15,349 nt of DNA, from assembly GCA_964534945.1 (NCBI GenBank), contig CAZHSB010000043.1:1-15349 (forward strand), in the 5' to 3' direction. The notes below the pieces were generated by a model that was not told the DNA's origin, made no database searches, and was given only the letters and a program-made list of their open reading frames with translations. Every line of letters begins with the position of its first letter. Position 1 is the stretch's first letter. The DNA is from CAZHFA01 sp964534945. GTDB lineage: Bacteria > Bdellovibrionota_C > UBA2361 > CAKMMH01. Below, piece by piece: positions 12,885 through 15,349 of the stretch. The translations under genes and the position numbers were made by a program.

Positions 12885-14378
12885 ATGGTTGAAAAATTTA
12901 ATAATTCTATAATTAGTGATGATGTTGTTGAATCAAATGTTGCTTTTGATGAATTTTCTCAAAATAAAAAGCAAGATACAGTAAAAGAGATAGATGTTTC
13001 AAAAATACCCCCAAGAACTCTAGTAGAATTATTAACGATAAACAGGCAAAGTCACTTACTTGATGCAATCAGAAGTTGTCCAAATGATGAAAAGTCAGAT
13101 TTTATCGAACAAATTGATAAAATAGATTGGGGATCATTAAAAAATATTTTTACTCCTGTTGATATGAGTACAGCCGAAATTAAAATGAGTCATGTTTTAT
13201 CATTGAGAGAGAGAGAGGAAGAAAAAGATGATTTAGACGAGATTGGAAGAAAATGTTATGAAGATGGACAAGTCGGAGTATTGCTTGTTGCGGGAGGACA
13301 AGGAACACGTCTTGGATATAACGGCCCAAAAGGTTGCTTTAAAACGTTAAAATCAAGTGGAAAAACGTTATATCAGATACATGCAGAAAAGATATTATTT
13401 GCATCTAAAAAATATGGAAAACCAATTCCTTTTTTAATTATGACAAGTCCCGATACAGATGTTGAAACAAGAACATTCTTTAAAGAAAATAATTATTTTG
13501 GGCTTGATGAAAAATTAGTATTTTATTTTTGTCAGTCAATGACTGCTACTTGTGATTTAATGGGGAGGGCGCTTCTAAAAAATGAGAGTTCTTTGCTTAG
13601 AAATCCTGATGGTCATGGTGGTTGTTATACTGCTTTTATGCGTTCAGGAGCATTAGAGTTTTTAGAAAAACATGGAATAAAGGCATTAGTTTACATTCAA
13701 GTTGATAATATTTTAGCGCCAATTGATGATCCTATTCTTGTTGGACTTTTAAGATCAAAAGAATCAGATCTTGTGACAAAAGTTTTAAAAAAAGTATCGC
13801 CGCAAGAAAAAGTAGGACATTTAGTTTCGATAAATGGCAAAGATCAAATTGTGGAGTATGTTGATGTTACTCCTGAGCAGTTAAACATGGTAGATGAAAA
13901 GGGCGAGCTTATCTTTAATTGGGGAAGTCCCGCAATGCATGCGTTTTCAGTAGATTTTTTTAGGCGTCTAAAAAATCAGCAAGTAAATTTACCGTTTCAT
14001 CAAAGTAAAAAAATTGTCAAGGCATTCGTTGATGGAATGATTCGAGATGTAGAAGCATATAAGCATGAGAAATTTATTTTTGATTTGCTCCCTCTTGCTC
14101 ACAATCATGTTGGGCTTGAGATAAAAAGAGAAGATGAGTTTTCTCCAATTAAAAATTTTACAGGTGTTGATAGTGTTGATACGGCTTTGGAGCTTTATAG
14201 TAATAGAAACAAGCGATGGCTATCAAAAGTTGGTGTAGATAAAAAATTACTAGATTCTTCTAATTATGTTGAAATTGATACAATGTATGCACCAACAATT
14301 GAAGATTTTGTAGCAAATTGGGATGATAGTCGTAATTTAATGCAAAGTGACAATGGTTCTTTAAATATAAAGTTGTAA
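12885..14378 (+). CDS. UDP-sugar pyrophosphorylase, eukaryotic UAP1-like type
   Basis: This nucleotidyltransferase of the UDP-GlcNAc/UDP-GalNAc pyrophosphorylase (UAP1/AGX, UDPGP) family makes UDP-sugars from UTP and a sugar 1-phosphate. The nucleotide loop is LLVAGGQGTRLGYNGPKGCF (133-152). Other hallmarks are MTSPDTD (near 181), the substrate-loop PDGHGGCYTA, YIQVDNILAPIDDP with the metal Asp, and GSPAMHAFS. Its 497 residues fit this family and not bacterial GlmU (about 450, with a left-handed helix acetyltransferase domain, absent here) or GalU (about 300). The first ~40 residues are acidic and probably disordered. AAGGAG lies 6 nt before the ATG. Whether GlcNAc-1-P, glucose-1-P or another sugar is used cannot be decided. 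It may supply cell-wall or LPS precursors. Confidence 0.88.
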   Translation: MVEKFNNSIISDDVVESNVAFDEFSQNKKQDTVKEIDVSKIPPRTLVELLTINRQSHLLDAIRSCPNDEKSDFIEQIDKIDWGSLKNIFTPVDMSTAEIKMSHVLSLREREEEKDDLDEIGRKCYEDGQVGVLLVAGGQGTRLGYNGPKGCFKTLKSSGKTLYQIHAEKILFASKKYGKPIPFLIMTSPDTDVETRTFFKENNYFGLDEKLVFYFCQSMTATCDLMGRALLKNESSLLRNPDGHGGCYTAFMRSGALEFLEKHGIKALVYIQVDNILAPIDDPILVGLLRSKESDLVTKVLKKVSPQEKVGHLVSINGKDQIVEYVDVTPEQLNMVDEKGELIFNWGSPAMHAFSVDFFRRLKNQQVNLPFHQSKKIVKAFVDGMIRDVEAYKHEKFIFDLLPLAHNHVGLEIKREDEFSPIKNFTGVDSVDTALELYSNRNKRWLSKVGVDKKLLDSSNYVEIDTMYAPTIEDFVANWDDSRNLMQSDNGSLNIKL

Positions 14379-14383
14379 TTAGG

Positions 14384-15124
14384 CTAAATTGTTTTAAAAA
14401 ATATTTCTAATGTGGTTAGCTCTTCGCCCGTTGCTTTGTTTTTTAAGATATGAAGTGTTGCATTTTTTTCTTTTAAGAGTTGTGCTTGTGAAATGATGGT
14501 TTCACCTAAAATAGTTTCCTTTTTATAAAGAATATTTATTTCACAAACAGAATTATTTTTTAAAAAATCAGCAGGTAAAGTATTTAATGCAAATTTTAAA
14601 TAGTTTGCGTTATTTACATGTGAGTTTAAATCAATATCATCAAAAGTAATGTTTATTTCTGATTCAAAATCGACTTTGTTAATAATGGGGATTTTCGGAA
14701 AAGTCGTATCAAAGGCATAATTTTCCTCACAGTCTGGATAAGTTAATTCCTTATATGGATTAAGAATTTTTTTTGTATTTAAATCTACGAGTAACCAAAG
14801 ACTACTAGCAACTCCAATGATATTATTGTTAATATCTGATAATTCAAATTCACGTCTACATTGAATGCTCTTTGCTTTCACTATCCAAGTTTTTGCTTTT
14901 ATAATATCAGACATCTTTGGCATTAAATTAAATTTTAAATGATATTTGATTAAGAAAAATCCCTGATGTTTGGCAACAGTGTCTTCATATCCAACACCAA
15001 TTTCTTTGGCATTATGATACGCAACGTCTTCTAAAAAATGTAAAATTGAATAAGGCTTTATCTCAGTATTTGCACTTACTTCATAACTTTTTATTTCAAA
15101 TTCTTTTTGAGTAATGGCAACCAT
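14384..15124 (-). CDS. Acyl-ACP thioesterase (FatA/FatB-like bacterial type)
   Basis: This hydrolyses acyl-ACP to release free fatty acids. It shows two hot-dog domains in tandem. The first includes ILHFLEDVAYHNAKEIG (27-43), the family's central helix, and ASSLWLLVDLNTKKI (106-120). The second has the catalytic motif DLNSHVNNANYLKF (165-178), where N167 and H169 match the plant FatA/B N-x-H pair. Length of 246 fits bacterial members. It starts 5 nt after the stop of the MarC-family gene and is likely co-transcribed with it. It is convergent with the pyrophosphorylase gene (5-nt gap, no terminator seen). With fabD it shows that acyl-ACP is made and may be drained to free acids here. Confidence 0.9.
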   Translation of the reverse strand: MVAITQKEFEIKSYEVSANTEIKPYSILHFLEDVAYHNAKEIGVGYEDTVAKHQGFFLIKYHLKFNLMPKMSDIIKAKTWIVKAKSIQCRREFELSDINNNIIGVASSLWLLVDLNTKKILNPYKELTYPDCEENYAFDTTFPKIPIINKVDFESEINITFDDIDLNSHVNNANYLKFALNTLPADFLKNNSVCEINILYKKETILGETIISQAQLLKEKNATLHILKNKATGEELTTLEIFFKTI

Positions 15125-15129
15125 ATAAA

Positions 15130-15349
15130 TTAATTTTTAAAAATTGTAGTAAGACAGCTATCACGAAAACCTTGCATAATCATTTGAGAAGCTAATGCTG
15201 CTAGATAAATCCCTGTCATCTTACTAAGTATATTTATTCTTTTTGTCCCAATATATTTTTCCATTGTTGTCGCAAGATATAGCATAATCCAAATTGTTGC
15301 GCATGAGAAAAACAAAGCTAAAATATTAAAAAGTCTAGTATCTAAAGTT
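15130..15349 (-). CDS. MarC-family integral membrane protein, C-terminal fragment
   Basis: The frame is open to the window edge, so the N-terminus lies beyond 15349; a TTG at 15315 is not a credible start. The 72 visible residues contain two hydrophobic helices around an EKYIGTKRINILSKMTGIYLA segment, ending in QMIMQGFRD. This matches the end of MarC/YchE proteins (G-x-x-G-I-x-x-x-x-R-x-x-G-x-x-L-A-A, then Q-x-I-x-x-G). The family spans the inner membrane with about six helices and its function is unproven, despite the old multiple-antibiotic-resistance name. It is the gene upstream of the thioesterase, 5 nt apart. Confidence 0.75.
   Translation of the reverse strand, partial: TLDTRLFNILALFFSCATIWIMLYLATTMEKYIGTKRINILSKMTGIYLAALASQMIMQGFRDSCLTTIFKN

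Noticed and set aside
1..15349. Reassigned genetic code with TGA as tryptophan
   Set aside because: Tryptophan is encoded by TGG and no long frame is broken by an in-frame TGA, so there is no sign that TGA is read as sense; only its absence as a stop is reported.

Overview
The window comes from an AT-rich bacterial chromosome (roughly 30% G+C by eye). The lineage is probably Gram-negative: there is an ADP-heptose epimerase typical of lipopolysaccharide core synthesis, and an exported SGNH protein. The standard code is used (Trp is TGG). None of the 15 readable gene ends uses TGA: 8 are TAA and 7 are TAG. The tmRNA is one-piece, which argues against typical Alphaproteobacteria, and its 3' CCA is not encoded. 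I cannot name the phylum from sequence alone.

Layout. (1) Positions 1-896 hold no convincing gene but are dense in repeats: three copies of a 16-bp motif, two of them arranged like terminal inverted repeats around 172-501; two GAA-loop hairpins; a pair of 57-bp inverted arms; and a four-unit tandem repeat. This looks like a miniature, non-autonomous element or its debris. (2) 897-3470: an orphan methyltransferase-fold protein, hldD (minus strand), and a YdjM-like membrane protein. (3) 3498-6120, minus strand: a short CstA-type transporter preceded by a receiver-histidine kinase that starts at TTG. (4) 6319-8479: fabD, then a secreted SGNH hydrolase-like protein with calcium-binding-type repeats and a Thr/Pro tail. 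(5) 8487-9260, minus: a short DegT-like protein, then the tmRNA gene ssrA (9315-9711, minus). (6) 9877-11608: a two-gene operon facing away from ssrA, encoding a helical-repeat (TPR-like) protein and a protein that I read as SspB, the adaptor that delivers ssrA-tagged proteins to ClpXP. (7) 11732-14378: a DsbA/2-hydroxychromene-isomerase-fold protein, a YfcE-type phosphodiesterase and a eukaryotic-type UDP-sugar pyrophosphorylase. (8) 15349-14384, minus: the C-terminus of a MarC-family membrane protein, then an acyl-ACP thioesterase.

The main biological interest is in 9315-11608. The RNA that tags stalled proteins (tag ANKKDFAPMALAA) and a divergent candidate for the adaptor that recognises such tags lie side by side, together with an unknown TPR-like protein that may belong to the same process. 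The other genes are mostly housekeeping: envelope sugars (hldD, UDP-sugar pyrophosphorylase), acyl chains (fabD, acyl-ACP thioesterase), transport and signalling.
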